Of a stretch of DNA of 64,000 bases, positions 10,857 through 22,249 are shown piece after piece. This DNA is from Gigaspora rosea (lineage: Eukaryota; Glomeromycota; Glomeromycetes; Diversisporales; Gigasporaceae): positions 27,454-91,453 of the forward strand of contig QKWP01000836.1 of NCBI GenBank assembly GCA_003550325.1, written 5' to 3'. The translations under genes and the position numbers were made by a program. Position 1 is the stretch's first letter; each line of letters begins with the position of its first letter. Under the pieces are notes generated by a model. It did not search any database. It saw nothing but the letters and a program-made list of their open reading frames with translations, and had not been told where the DNA came from.

Positions 10857-11078
10857 GACCGCTTGAAGTAAAACTTTCGTTTAACGTTACCCCCCACCCC
10901 TGAGCCCCTTAAACAAATAGAGGTGACAAATTAGGTCGTCATGGTGATCGAAAGTTTTCGGTTATGACCGGGATTTTTTGGTATACTATATGTTTATTTT
11001 TTATGTTTAATTTTTCCCCCCTCTCCCCGTTATGAAAAACAAATAACGTTAAACGAAATTTCAACTGCAAGCGGCCTA
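10857..11078. mobile_element. MITE, GGCCGCTTGCAGTTGAAATTTCG family, about 220 bp
   Basis: The left end GACCGCTTGAAGTAAAACTT then TCGTTTAACGTTA mirrors the right end TAACGTTAAACGAAATTTCA then ACTGCAAGCGGCC. Subterminal C-runs (CCCCCCACCCC and CCCCCCTCTCCCC) follow each TIR. A further right end of the same family, TAACGTTAAATGAAACTTTA then ACTGCAAACGGCC, sits at 11,277-11,313. This suggests a nested or tandem second copy. Confidence 0.65.
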
Positions 11079-11169
11079 TGTATTAAAAAATTTTAAATAA
11101 ATTTTTATATTTGAACGCTAATTAGATTATATAAAACTTTAAATTAATTTTGCTCAATAAAACTAATTT

Positions 11170-11235
11170 AGGTTTATATGGACCTGAATTAGGTTTATTT
11201 GAACCTGATTTAGGTTCATTTGAACCTCGTTTAAT
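11170..11235. repeat. Three tandem AGGTTYATTTGAACCT palindromes
   Basis: Three units of about 21 bp (AGGTTTATATGGACCTGAATT, AGGTTTATTTGAACCTGATT, AGGTTCATTTGAACCTCGTT), each an inverted repeat of AGGTT and AACCT, lie between two right ends of the adjacent MITE family. They could be stacked dyads for a DNA-binding protein or simple slippage products. Confidence 0.6.
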
Positions 11236-11779
11236 TTTAATGTTTGTTTAATTCCCCCCGTACAAATTTCAAAAAAATAACGTTAAATGAAACTTTAACT
11301 GCAAACGGCCTAAAGTCCAAAGTAAAGTTTTTACTGTATAATGTTTATTTAAAGTGATGATAATCCTTCAACACAGCCATACTTTTGAATTGTCTGAGAA
11401 CTCGACTCACAAAAGACCTGCTAACACTCAAGTGTTTAGCAATTACTCTAATTGCCACTAATGCATTAAAACAAGAACAAGCGCAGTCATTACACTTTAA
11501 TGACTTCTACTTCATAAAAAGACTTTCGCAGCTTTGCAAAAAAGCATTATGATCACTCTTAAAGCATATTACCAAAAATCGAACCTGTCATTTCAATTCA
11601 AAGGATATGACCTTTGTAATAATCAATATTTTTCTTTATTCACAAATAGAAACAATTTGACTTTAAAAACAGTTCATAGATTTAAAATAATGAATTTGAG
11701 AAATTGATTTTTAACATAAGCCTATAAGACATTGACAATTTGCTTTATTAAAAACATAATAATATACAAATACAATATA

Positions 11780-12531
11780 GGGGTTCCTTAAAACGGGCAG
11801 ATCACGTGATATAAACCAATCAATTTGATAAAATTTAATGAACCCGGATCAGCCTAGTACCCTAGACTAACTAGCCATGGCGACGAACTATCACGTTCTG
11901 ATTGGACGAAATCGACGATCCTTAATAAACAATATTAGGACACGCAAAGTTGATTTTTCGTTTTGCATAACATGGAATTTTTTTAATTTACTGCAAATAG
12001 AATAATGTTCACATTTAAAGGTTATGCAAAAGATTAATTTTCATTTTGCATATTTTTCCTGTCGGACAATTACGGTGAATTAAGGTCTCCATTTGGTGAC
12101 ACCGGATGAAAATAGCGGGAAAAAATAGATGTCAAAAATCGAACAATTGGCACAATTGGGACCTAAAAAAAAAAAAACAAAAAAAAATTTAAAAAATTTA
12201 AAAAATGGGACGGCAGGTAATGCAAAACGAAAAATCAACTTTATACCGGTATAATATTATTATTAAGGAGTCCAATCAGAACGTGATAGTTCGAGTAGAA
12301 TCTCACAATGACCGTAACTTTTTTTCGCTATGGCTAGGTATTAGGATCAGCAAAACAAGCGAAAAAAAAAGAGAAAAAATGAGAAATACAAAAACTGCAG
12401 TCTAAACCCATATTGAAGCATTAACAAAAAATGTCGGTATGATTTTACCTACATGTCCTAACCCAAGGCGATTCTAACTCTAAATTTACGGCAAGACCCG
12501 TCACGTGATCTGCCCGCTTTAAGGATTCCCC
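11780..12531. mobile_element. 752-bp foldback element with 31-bp TIRs
   Basis: The ends are GGGGTTCCTTAAAACGGGCA then GATCACGTGA, and the reverse complement of TCACGTGATCTGCCCGCTTT then AAGGATTCCCC. Inner arms also pair: CGAACTATCACGTTCTGATT (11,886) with AATCAGAACGTGATAGTTCG (12,275), and GTTGATTTTTCGTTTTGCAT (11,949) with ATGCAAAACGAAAAATCAAC (12,220). The flanks CAATATA and AAATATA may be a 7-bp target duplication with one mismatch. No transposase is present. The 66-aa frame at 12,205-12,405 falls on one arm and is not a gene. The CACGTG boxes in both TIRs are notable. Confidence 0.75.
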
Positions 12532-12630
12532 AAATATAGAAATATTAAAAAGAAATCTCTGATACAAATTGTAATACAAACTAGAACCACATCGGGTAAA
12601 TGCTATAATTAATTTTTGTGTACAAAATAT

Positions 12631-12826
12631 GGGCAATTCTATTTTCACTCGGGTTAAAGTATAATTTCTATTATATTATATAATACAAACTACTATAACA
12701 AACTAAAAATTCTAAAGATTGGTTAATGGTTAGGATAAATGATATTATATGAATTTATATTATATATAGTATAATAAAAATTATATATCGGGTGATTTTG
12801 ACCCAGAAAAAAAAATAGAACTCCCC
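12631..12826. mobile_element. About 196-bp MITE, TTCTATTTTCACYCGGGTTAAAG family, copy 1
   Basis: It begins GGGCAATTCTATTTTCACTC then GGGTTAAAGT and ends with the mirrored GGGTGATTTTGACCC...ATAGAACTCCCC. The middle is ATTATATTATATAATA-rich with AACAAACTAAAAATTCTAAA. Related copies are at 13,310 and 32,174. Confidence 0.7.
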
Positions 12827-13309
12827 AAATTAAATTTCATATAATATTCATACGTCATACATAAAATACCAAAGTTTACAAAAAAATCTGCCAGTATTAT
12901 TGCATCGTTTGATTTTAATGTACGCGAATTTTGACTCCTCTCAGAAATTTAATGTCATGTGATCAAAATTACAACCACATGAAATTTTATTTACCGAATC
13001 TTACGCAAAATTACTGTAATTTTGCATCCTTGAATCTAACGCTAATCCAGTAAAGTTATTAATGGTGGTATGGTGAAATTATATAATAAAGAATCTTTAT
13101 TAAATAAAGGGTCTTAAAATTCATCTAAGAATGCACAAACTTTGTTACTTTTGATGAATAAGCTTAAGTAATATAATTCTTTAGCAAACATAAAAAAAAT
13201 TTTAATTTACACGAATACATCTACCGCAATAAGTAGTAACAATTTAAAATAAAACTTCACCAATTTGCTATAGGACTACCTACACTGAATTCCATCCTAA
13301 TATTTTGAT
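12827..13309. other. AT-rich spacer between two MITE copies
   Basis: No gene or additional repeat was identified. Confidence 0.35.
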
Positions 13310-13524
13310 GGGAAACTCTATTTTTTTCACCCGGGTTAAAGTCACCGATAAATAGTTTTTATTATACTATAGAATATAAATTCATATAATATCATTAAAA
13401 ATCATCTACCCTAACCACTAATAACCAATTTTAGAATTTTTAGTTTGTTATAGTAGTTGTATTATATAATATAATGGAAATTATATATCGGATAACTTTA
13501 ACCCAAGTGAAAATAGAATTTCCC
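13310..13524. mobile_element. About 215-bp MITE, TTCTATTTTCACYCGGGTTAAAG family, copy 2
   Basis: The ends are GGGAAACTCTATTTTTTTCA then CCCGGGTTAAAGTCACC, and ATAACTTTAACCCAAGTGAA then AATAGAATTTCCC. The interior is in inverted orientation to copy 1 (ACCACTAATAACCAATTTTA matches the complement of TAAAGATTGGTTAATGGTTA). Confidence 0.7.
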
Positions 13525-13860
13525 ATTTAATTTTCTGAAATTTACGTAAAATTACATGTAATTGCAATGATCGAGTATGTAGTTGTTAGTTCTGTATTTT
13601 GCATTAGAATTAACAAACATGATTTCTATGTTAAAATTTTGTTACAAGACTTATTTGCTATTGTAATGAATTAATAGTCGTGACTTCTATCATGATTTAC
13701 TGTAAAAATTTTGTTATAATAACTGCATAATACGTAAGTATCAAGGCTGCTTTTGTCTCGAATCTTCTGCTACCCGCGAGTATGATGTAATTTTGGCTAT
13801 TAGTAATCCGATCAGCGATGAAAGTATGATATATGTGATCAGTATTGTTAGTTGTTATTA

Positions 13861-14091
13861 CAGCTGATTTGAAAATTAGTGGGGCACTTGAAAAATTTTC
13901 TTGTTTTTGAAACCTTTCGGTTTCGTCTTATGAATCATCTAATTTTGCGGAAACCATGTCACAGTCTTCGGAACTTCGGTCCGATAATGGCGATGTGATT
14001 TCCGAAGAGTTATATGATTCATAAGACGAATTCGAAAGGTTTCAAAAACGAGAAAACTTTTCAAGTGTCCCACTAATTTTCAAATCAGCTG
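13861..14091. mobile_element. 231-bp MITE with CAGCTGATTTGAAAATTAGTG TIR and TA target
   Basis: CAGCTGATTTGAAAATTAGT then GGGGCACTTGAAAAATTTTC at the left is mirrored at the right by CTTTTCAAGTGTCCCACTAA then TTTTCAAATCAGCTG. Both ends abut TA, consistent with a TA target duplication as in Tc1/mariner-type MITEs. Inner arms TTTCGTCTTATGAATCAT and ATGATTCATAAGACGAA extend the hairpin. A second family member is at 19,922. Confidence 0.75.
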
Positions 14092-14459
14092 TAAGCCAAG
14101 AATACTGGAATTGTGACCTGTCAAGACGACAATCACTAGTCGGGTTGACCTATCAGGGTGACAGACTAGTTGTTAAATGCATAATTAAAAGGTGAAAGCC
14201 GCGAAGTTGCTAGTTGCCGCATAGGTTGTTCGATAGTAGAAGGGGTAATACCAGTATATATTCTTCGTAGTTATGCACCATACAGAAAATGAGAGACAAA
14301 ACAAAAACTTGCTGTTGCGGTATGTAGTTTTATTGGTTGGTTTCGGAATCAACTGTCTTAATTCCTACTATAATTTGCCGTCGATAACACGCTGAGCAAA
14401 TTAGTCAGATAATCTGGGCGGCAAATATTCCAACCAAAAATTTTTACAAAAATGGAAAA

Positions 14460-14535
14460 ATTTAGAAATAATCATATAGATCTTTAATGGAATGTAATTA
14501 GAAATGATAATATAAATCTTTAATGGAATGTAATT
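14460..14535. repeat. Tandem duplication, about 38 bp x2
   Basis: TTAGAAATAATCATATAGAT then CTTTAATGGAATGTAA is immediately repeated as TTAGAAATGATAATATAAAT then CTTTAATGGAATGTAA. Confidence 0.7.
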
Positions 14536-14582
14536 TTTCTTAATATTTGCTAATACTGTATATTCACTATATTTTTTATTAA

Positions 14583-14726
14583 TCTTATGTTTTTCTTTTT
14601 ATCATCTATTGCGGAGCTATTGTTATTGTTTATGCACTTGCACCTGCACTTGTTTTTGCGCTCGTTGAACTGAGACCGTTATATAACAGCTTTCAAATTG
14701 TGAAATATTTGATTGACTTTTTTTAA
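14583..14726 (+). other. Possible exon-like frame with a membrane segment
   Basis: A 47-codon open frame with no ATG of its own reads SYVFLFIIYCGAIVIVYALA then PALVFALVELRPLYNS, followed by a polar end and TAA. The strong hydrophobic block and GC-richer codons contrast with the surroundings. It might be an exon or decayed fragment of a membrane protein. No donor, acceptor or partner exon was established and no family is recognised. Confidence 0.2.
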
Positions 14727-14896
14727 CTATTTTCGCTCAAAATAGTTTATAAAAATTAGGTATTATCAAACAACAGAAGCAAATTTGGCAAATTTACGTT
14801 TCACAATTTTAAGATAGTTGTTTAGGGGCGTTAAAATAAACTTATTGTTAGAGCACTAAAGGTGGTTTCATAAGCTTGTTTTTGAGAATTAAACGA

Positions 14897-15108
14897 TGGC
14901 TGAATTTTCTTTATCGCGTTGCGTTACACCTTTTCTTAAAATCTGATTTGTAGCTCAGGAAACCTGCGCCACAACCTGGCACACTCTGGAATTTTCTTTA
15001 TAGTGTTATGTTACACCTGTTCTTGAAATTTGCGCCACAATCTGGCACACTCTGGAATTTTCTTTATAGTGTTACGTTACACCTGTTCTTGAAATTTGCG
15101 CCACAAAC
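14897..15108. repeat. Tandem repeat, about 66-bp unit x3
   Basis: Three units contain GAATTTTCTTTATAGTGTTA, CGTTACACCTGTTCTTGAAA and TTTGCGCCACAATCTGGCAC. The first carries an extra about 27 bp (GATTTGTAGCTCAGGAAACC). GC content is above background. Confidence 0.75.
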
Positions 15109-15990
15109 CTCAAGCAGTGCTATTATAAAACCAATAATAAAGTTTTCATTTTTAATTTTCGAAAATGGTTCAAATAGCTAACATTTCAATTTGTTAATTA
15201 TATGGTGCAAGAAACCTAGAACAAACATCACGTAATCTTTTATCATTATTAAAATTAAAAATAGCTATAACTAATTATGTTAATATTATAATTTTGTAGA
15301 ACCAAATTTTAGAAAATATTTTTCTTTTAGTATTTTTTAAAAATTTATTATTTTTTTTTATTTAAGCTAAAATTTGATTGACTAATTTATATATTTCACA
15401 AAATTTTTTTCAAATTTTGATCACTTTTGTATATAAATGATTCTAGGCTTCTTGTGCTATATATTTAAAATAAATTAAAATTAATCAGTAAAATTTGAAC
15501 AAGTTTTAAAATTAGTGCCTGCTTTCTCAAACAATAAAATTTTATATAAAAGCTATTATGATTAAATTAGAGTATATAATAAAGTATTATAGTATGAGTA
15601 CACATTAGAACAGATGTGAAACAATCATATGTATAGTTTTATTAAAAAAATGTTTTTAAAAAAGTTGATAAAAATTGAAGTTTTACAAGACTATTTTAAC
15701 TGTATATTCTAGTATTAGTCAGACTAAAACAATTTATCACTAAAGTTTTATTATCTTCATTTGACAATTTATCATATTTTACTAAACAAATTTATAGTAA
15801 ATAGTTTTTGAAAATAAAATCTAAGCTGCCACTTTGTAAAAGATGCTCTTCTAAAACATAATGGTTTTAGAAAGTTAAACTGTTAGATATTTCAGGAGAA
15901 GAACCATGCTACACTTATTATGTAATTATCTATTATGGCTTGTGGCTTTACTTTATCTAATTTCTATTATGACATAGATCATATACGTTG
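15109..15990. other. AT-rich stretch, nothing recognised
   Basis: There are no frames longer than background and no inverted-repeat pair is visible. Confidence 0.35.
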
Positions 15991-16160
15991 ATTTTCACTT
16001 TCCCGAACACACTTTCCCGAAAAACTATTTTCCCGACATCACATAGGGTTTAGGGTTAGCATTTTGTTAGTTGTGGATATATATTTTTAGCAAATTGTCA
16101 CCTGTGTGATGTCGGGTAAATGACATGTCGGGGAAATAGCTTTCGGAAAATCACCGTAAC
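15991..16160. mobile_element. Foldback of about 170 bp with TTTCCCGA motifs
   Basis: GATTTTCACTTTCCCGAACA...ATTTTCCCGACATCACA on the left faces TGTGATGTCGGGTAAATGAC...TTCGGAAAATCACC on the right. The loop starts with TAGGGTTTAGGGTTAGC, another telomere-like tract in a hairpin loop. Confidence 0.5.
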
Positions 16161-17095
16161 CTATTGCACATACCATATTACTTTATTTCGAGGATCAACC
16201 TGAATTAAGCTTAATTTAGGCCGAAATTTGTAATTTCATCACTGCGTGTTATTTCGCGGTAATACGATATTACGAACTATACTAACTTCTTTTACCATCA
16301 TGATCATGTTTCTCAACATAAACAATTCTAAAATTCTATCAAACAGTTTAAAAAGTTCGACGTATGGTAGAGGAGTCAGTCTGAAACTGATATATTAGAT
16401 AAGTCTATCACATCAGTTTAGACAATTATAATACGCCTGAGAAAACTGATAAATTAGATTTCGCTGCCGGGAGAATTCATAAGAATTATCCATTTTTTTC
16501 TTTTTTTTTTAAACTAGCATATCACGTGCGAGCAGCTTTGCCGCTAGCTTTGAATAATTAAAATAAATAATTTTTTATTACCCTAAGTTCAAAAAATGAT
16601 ATATATAAAATATTATACACCTTAGAATACAGATAAAAGAAATTAATACACAATTAATAAATTCTAGAAAATAAAATAGAAAATGATGCAATTAATGATT
16701 CATTGTCAAAAAAATAATTTGCAGGAGAAATGATTATATATTAGATCGATTTTGTAGATGTATCTTGAAACAACGATAAGCTACCTAGATCATGATACTA
16801 AATTTTACTGAGGATCTTGACGATGCTATAATACCAATTAGATCAGATGATAATCATAATATAGCCGAAAAATCGCTGATTGTTATATTAAAATTGATTT
16901 CAAAAATTATATGCTTTGAAAACAGCATTTTAGTAGACCTATTAGTTTTTTTTACTATTTTCTTTTGTAAAGTCTTTTTTTTTAATTTGAAATATAATTT
17001 TAATAATGTAATTCATCCAATATTGTGATTTAGAATTTAGTTAAAGCAATAAAAATTTTTACATTTGCTGATTGATTGAATGAAACTAAATGTTA
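16161..17095. other. No supported gene; one small frame
   Basis: A 78-codon frame at 16,792-17,028 starts with a polar D/N/I-rich stretch and ends in low-complexity F/N sequence. It resembles no family I know. It may be noise or the 5' part of the retrocopy that follows. Confidence 0.25.
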
Positions 17096-17398
17096 ATGGC
17101 GAATTTGAATGTACACTTTAACTCCAACTCTAATTTAACCAGGAAATTCCAAATCCACCTAAATTCCATTACCATCTTCGATATTGATACTCAAAAATTA
17201 GATAAAATAAAACGTTGATTGCAATTAGTGTTTGAGCAAGCACCTTTATCATTTATATTCAACGATAATCATGTATATTTTTACAACATCAAAAAAAAAA
17301 TTGAAAATGATAATCAACAAACCGATAAAATATCATTTTCAACAATTCAAATTGGTAATGCTTTTAAGTATAAAAGAGTGAAATATTTTAAACAATGA
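17096..17398 (+). pseudogene. Retrocopy-like pseudogene followed by 60 A residues
   Basis: ATG at 17,096 opens a 40-codon frame (MANLNVHFNSNSNLTRKFQI...DTQKLDKIKR) that meets one TGA at 17,216-17,218. It then continues in the same frame for 59 more codons (LQLVFEQAPLSFIFNDNHVY...KRVKYFKQ) to TGA at 17,396. Fifty bases later comes an uninterrupted run of 60 A (17,449-17,508). A frame with a single nonsense codon plus a 3' poly(A) suggests a reverse-transcribed mRNA. The protein is not recognised. I could not pair flanking target-site duplications. Confidence 0.35.
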
Positions 17399-17445
17399 TT
17401 TATTAAAGTCAAACAATGAAAATTTTCAGTCAATAAGTGCAAATC

Positions 17446-17448
<3 letters not shown>

Positions 17449-17508
<60 letters not shown>
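17449..17508 (+). repeat. Poly(A) tract, 60 nt
   Basis: This is an unbroken run of 60 A following ...GTGCAAATCTAT. It is the longest homopolymer in the window and a candidate retroposition tail. The exact length is liable to sequencing error. Confidence 0.85.
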
Positions 17509-17510
<2 letters not shown>

Positions 17511-18494
17511 ATATCTGAATCTCTCATTTCTTGTTAATTGGAATGATAAATATTCTTGATCAGTTAAACAATCTTCCTAAATATCGTCATATCCATCAGA
17601 ATAATAAATAAATTTTTTATTACTGTAGAATTAAAATTTACTCTAACATTAAATAATAGCAGTGAATCTATGTCCTATAATCATAGTGCCAGTAAGGATT
17701 ATTCGTGAATTACTTAGGATTTAAAGCAAATTGGTTTCAATTAACTGAATCATGAGATCAATAATGTATCCTGTAAAAATTGAGCTAGCGAAATTTTTTG
17801 AATGTGATTGCTATGTAACATGATACTACTTACATAGCGTGTTTATAGTTTTGTGATTAACTAGTGATCGTACAATCAATTAAAATAAATGTTGAAGTTG
17901 ATATTGAAAAGTTCTTATTATTCTACTTATCAAATATCATCGTCAAAAATTAATAAAAGTAATGTCAGTAAGTTTGAAAAACGTTAATTCAGAACTAGTT
18001 TTAGGTCTTCTCGATATCAGGTTTTGCACCAAATGAAGAAATTATCGATGGACTAGTTGAATTTATTATAATATGAGTAAAGGTTAAGAGATGGCAAGCA
18101 TCAGCAATTTTTTTCAGGTTTCCTTCAGTGTGAGTAAAATAGTAATTCGTTGACATCGAGAATAAGGATTATGACAAAGTAAGTTGAGTGAGTTCTTTGG
18201 ATATTCGATTAGCTGCAAATTTTGACAAGCTAAGGATAAAAAAAAGATGATTTTTGTAAAAAAAATAAGGTTGTAAATTGAAATGATTAATTCAATTAAT
18301 ATTTTTACTAATAAAAAAATAATTACGTTATAAATTTTATCAAATTGCGAATATTATTTAAGCATCCATTATAATAATAAAAACAAATGAAAAAATGACC
18401 ACTTAAGATAATTCGGCTAAGTAAAATTTACTTCCTGACACTTTTGACTCACAATTCTTATTTATGCCGGAAACACAAATCCAAAAGGAAATTA
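17509..18494. other. Intergenic, nothing recognised
   Basis: It is moderately AT-rich with no open frame of note. TTGACAAGCTAAGGATAAAA-like sequence near 18,222 is not repeated elsewhere that I could see. Confidence 0.3.
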
Positions 18495-18681
18495 AATTTT
18501 GTAAATAAACTAAGCGTAAAGACAGAAATTAGGGTATTATGGTCTATAGCGATAGATGGTACTTATTATATGCAAAATTTCGTTCGTGTTCATTTTAATT
18601 AGTGCACCAAGGCCGATTTAAACAGAGCATTTTCGATTTTTCTTTATTTCGCACATATTCGGGATGATTCAACCTCACTGA
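18495..18681 (+). repeat. Dispersed repeat shared with 4.05 kb
   Basis: ATTTTGTAAATAAACTAAGC, then TTTTAATTAGTGCACCAAGG and a T-rich stretch leading to CACATATTCGG, align in order with 4,047-4,260. It ends where the hairpin element at 18,682 begins. Confidence 0.5.
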
Positions 18682-19140
18682 GGGGCACTTAAAGAACACT
18701 GAACTCAGTGATTATTGCGAATTATGTTACCCTCGAAATAATCACATCTAATTTTGATTGCCAGAAAAAGATAAACAAAATCAGGTGATGTGTTTCAATC
18801 ACATAGCACATGATATGTGTTAGTGTGTGTAACCATTATGCATTTAATACGAAATCGAACCAACTTTTTGTGAGTAAAAGGCTAATAACCCTGATCAATC
18901 TGCCGCTAACCATAACCTATCCTGTTACTAACCCTAACCTATCCACCACTAACCCTAACTAACACAAACCCTAAGGAAATATGCATAATAGTTACACATA
19001 TCACATATCATGTGTTATGTGATTGATAAACGTCACCTATTTTGTTTATGTTTATCTGGCCAATCAAAATTAACATATGATTAAGTCGAGGGTGACACAA
19101 TTCGGAATAATCACTGAGTTCAGTGTTCTGAAACTACCCC
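18682..19140. mobile_element. 459-bp MITE with about 150-bp TIRs and a telomere-like loop
   Basis: The left arm starts GGGGCACTTAAAGAACACTG then AACTCAGTGATTATTGCGAA. The right arm, reverse-complemented, starts GGGGTAGTTTCAGAACACTG then AACTCAGTGATTATTCCGAA. Pairing continues through ATCACATAGCACATGATATG and its partner CATATCATGTGTTATGTGAT. The loop (18,880-18,985) is a run of TAACC(A/C)TAACCTATCC and ACTAACCCTAACC units. Confidence 0.75.
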
Positions 19141-19921
19141 GGGCCGGTTGATAAGAGGTGTTAGAATAATTTTTCTTCTAAGCATATTTTCAGGCTAAGA
19201 AATTGAATAAAAATCGGCTAGTCGTTTATAATAATGTAAAAGAAGTTGGCTTATTTAGGCGATAAATTGGCAAATAGCAAATAATGTGGCATAGACAATC
19301 AATCAACATAAAATACTAAGTTTCTCAAGGACAAAAAGAATAAAAATTAAATCGTTTTAATATCACAAGAGTTCGACAAGAAACTCCTGATGGCCTTTTG
19401 CACGTTTAATATAGATACGTTGACAGATTTTGATCAGAAAAAAATTACACTAGCAAAAGGTCGGCCATGGTCGACCAGCCCGAGCTTTTTTAGGATCGAC
19501 CCCGGCCCACGATTTTTCATCGACCCGTATCACTATAAAGCGAACTTGTTTTGAATTTCTTTAGCGCAATATATAAAATTCAAATCTTTAATTTGAAAAT
19601 TCTGTATTGTAATCTAAGATAACCATTTTATAAATATCACCTGATTCGCAGTATCATTCGCAAAAGCTTTGTATGAATTAGAAAAATTCTAAAATAGAAA
19701 AAGAGCATTAGGAGAATAAATAATGTAAGAAAACTCATATAAGGAATTTGGAAACTTAGAGTAATATCAGTCTTCACATCTTCTTTTCGGACCAAATCTT
19801 ATACGTAATATAATTTTGCAATTTAATCGGGCAAAAAAAAAAATTTTTTAAGAGGATAGTCAGCCCGGTCGGCCCGGTCAGAGCGGGGATTTGGTATCGG
19901 CCCATAATACTAGGCATTTTA
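19141..19921. other. Unassigned; GC-rich patches of possible hAT end
   Basis: AGGTCGGCCATGGTCGACCA followed by GCCCGAGCTTTTTTAGGATC (from 19,458), and AGTCAGCCCGGTCGGCCCGG (19,858), look like the GC-rich subterminal sequence of hAT-type elements. No convincing inverted pairing was found. No gene is supported. Confidence 0.3.
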
Positions 19922-20171
19922 CAGCTGATTTAAAAATTAGTGGGACACGTGATAGATTTTGTGATGATCGTTAGCAAATTATTTATCATCCCGACTTTGT
20001 TAAATTTTTAATTTAGAAATCTTATTTTATTTTTCCGATTTACTGATTATTTTTCAGTAATAAAAGTATAGTTTTCGATTAATTTCTTCACCCTCATGTG
20101 ATGATCATAGTAAAATAATTATCGAAATTTGGATGATCATCACAAAATTCATCACGTGTCCCACTAATCTG
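19922..20171. mobile_element. 250-bp MITE, CAGCTGATTT family, copy 2
   Basis: CAGCTGATTTAAAAATTAGT then GGGACACGTGATAGATTTTG mirrors CAAAATTCATCACGTGTCCC then ACTAATCTG at the right. The flanks are ATTTTA and TAAAAT, centred on a TA target. A deeper arm pair is GATGATCGTT and GATGATCATC. Confidence 0.7.
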
Positions 20172-20546
20172 TAAAATTATTGACGCGAGGTACATCTCTA
20201 ACTCCATAGATCTACGAATAGTTTACCATTATGATGATTCTACATTATTAAATTAAATTTTCATTTTAATATTGATATTGGCTAGTCATAAATGTTATAT
20301 TGATATCATGCCGGAATCAATAGCTTATCGAATCGGCAGAATCCCATGATAATGATAACGATTATGAAAAATTCGATTCCGGGTCTTTAGTTGAACTGAA
20401 ATCAAAACAAGCACGTTGATTGACTGTATTTCGTGTATTTCGGGTCAGAGGTGCAGGCGAATTACCGTAACCTTGCCGTAACTTCTGCTACAACTTGTCA
20501 TAACGTCGTAATTATCTCTGTAAGATCAGATATGTAATAATTGTGA

Positions 20547-20766
20547 GGGATTATGCTGAAAATGGATTATGCTGAAAATTTGGGTCTCTATTTAAACCTA
20601 TAATATCTACTAAAACCCACATATATTCTTTATTAATAAAACTACACCCTAACCCTAACCTAACTATAAAAAAAGAAAGACCACAAAAAAGGCCCTAAAA
20701 AAATTTACAAATTACATAATAAAATATGAAAAATTTTCAGAATAATCCATTTTCAGCATAATTCCC
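20547..20766. mobile_element. 220-bp MITE, TTATGCTGAAAATGGATTATGCTGAAAATT family
   Basis: The left end is GGGATTATGCTGAAAATGGA then TTATGCTGAAAATTTGGG, and the right end is the complement TTTTCAGAATAATCCATTTT then CAGCATAATTCCC. The loop has CTACACCCTAACCCTAACCT. It shares layout and loop with the copy at 10,193. It appears nested in an older inverted repeat (GCAGGCGAATTACCGTAACC at 20,453 against GGTAAAAGTTACCTGCGCCC at 20,855). Confidence 0.65.
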
Positions 20767-20923
20767 AACAATAATTATAAATGAGTTATAGCAAAAATGC
20801 AGTAGCTCACTATAATTATTACACATTACAAGATAGTTACAAGTTGCGGTAAAAGTTACCTGCGCCCCTAGACTTGACCCGATTTTTCGATTCGGGTTCA
20901 GATCCAACCAAAAACCGGTCCGT

Positions 20924-22131
20924 TGTGAAGGGTTGCCCGGTGAATTATTTTTTTTTATTAGGATAGTATTATTTTTCATTATCGATTTATTGCTATATCT
21001 GTTATTGGTTCGCCACTTAAAGTAGTTAGTATATAAATATACACAGCCCCCAAGATAAAAGTAGTTTATCATTTTCTTATTTGTAAGTAGACGCGCATTT
21101 CTTCATGAAAAGCACTTTCGTGCTTTTCTGACTTTTCGGCACGATATGTCATTTCGGCCAGATCATGCATTTCATGCATTTCTGACAAATCGTGCATTTC
21201 AACACTTTCTGGCATTTCGAGCAGAAATGCAGTGGTAGGAACCTGTATTAAAATAAGGAAGTAAAAAGTATATAAGCGATGGTTCTGTCACCTTTAATAA
21301 AGGACAACTCAGTGAGAGTTAAACTTAAGAACTCAGTTGAGTTTAATACTTTGAAACCATAATAGTAGAAGTGATAACTCCAGTAGTTAATAACTTGTCT
21401 TCTAAAAATCGTCCCGATATCCTTCTCGCTATTATCATAATACCTTGTTACAGTTTTGTTAAGAATAAACCTTCGAAATTCGAGTAGAAGTGTTGTGTAG
21501 TGTAGTTTCTGTCTATTTTTTGTCTAAATTATCCCAATAGTATTACCCGTAAAAGAGAATAAAAGAATCTAAGTCATAGTACTTACCTCTATTTATACTA
21601 AAAACCTTAGTTAGTCACCTGCTCTATTGTTACTACAAATAAGGCAAGGCTTAGCTACCTTATTTATCGAACAATCAGTAATCCCGAGATCACCTGATAT
21701 TGATCAACCTTGGAAGAACAATCGGCAACCCGATATCTATTACCCTGTGACTTTTAATTTCTAGTTTCCGACCACTGCCAGCTGCCATCAGAGTGCCATT
21801 TAAGCTCAGATTGCTGAAATTACTTGTGACATTGTAAGCGAAACCCCGACTCAGAGTGGACCTTTGAATCCCATAACCTATACAAGATAAAGACTTAGTA
21901 GATTAGTATCAGACGAATAATCAAATATAAGAAGCACAAATAAGTAGTAGATACTTAGCTTAACCTAATTCCAAGACTCTAAACCCAGAAACCCAGACCA
22001 AATCAACCCCATCTCTTTCTGCCTACCAACTCAAGGTTTAGAAGTCTTGAGCGCTTGTTGAGTTGATTTAGTTAGTGTTATTAGTGTATAGCCGTTATAG
22101 ATATCAGTAGGGTCAAATTTACCCCTTCTCA
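20924..22131 (+). repeat. 5' LTR of the Ty3/gypsy element, 1,208 bp
   Basis: It starts TGTGAAGGGTTGCCCGGTG and ends GGTCAAATTTACCCCTTCTCA, giving TG...CA ends. It includes a region of ATGCATTTC-type short repeats (ATTTCTTCATGAAAAGCAC, CATGCATTTCATGCATTTCT). TATATAAGCG at about 21,268 is a TATA candidate and AATAAAGGACAACTC shortly after is a polyadenylation-like motif, which would mark the R region. Confidence 0.9.
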
Positions 22132-22152
22132 ATTGGTGGTGACTGTGAGATT
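22132..22152 (+). promoter_or_regulatory. Probable primer-binding site
   Basis: TTGGTGGTGACTGTGAGA directly follows the LTR. It has the TGG start expected for pairing with the CCA end of a tRNA. The tRNA identity was not determined. Confidence 0.5.
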
Positions 22153-22249
22153 AGACTTTTCAACTTATCTCAAAACTAGAGAGAACGCAAGATCAAATTC
22201 TATAAACCCTAACAATCCTACACCTAGATAAATTTTTACTTCTGTTAAT

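Noticed and set aside
12205..12405. 66-codon frame on the plus strand
   Set aside because: It lies on one arm of the 752-bp foldback and overlaps its inverted repeats.
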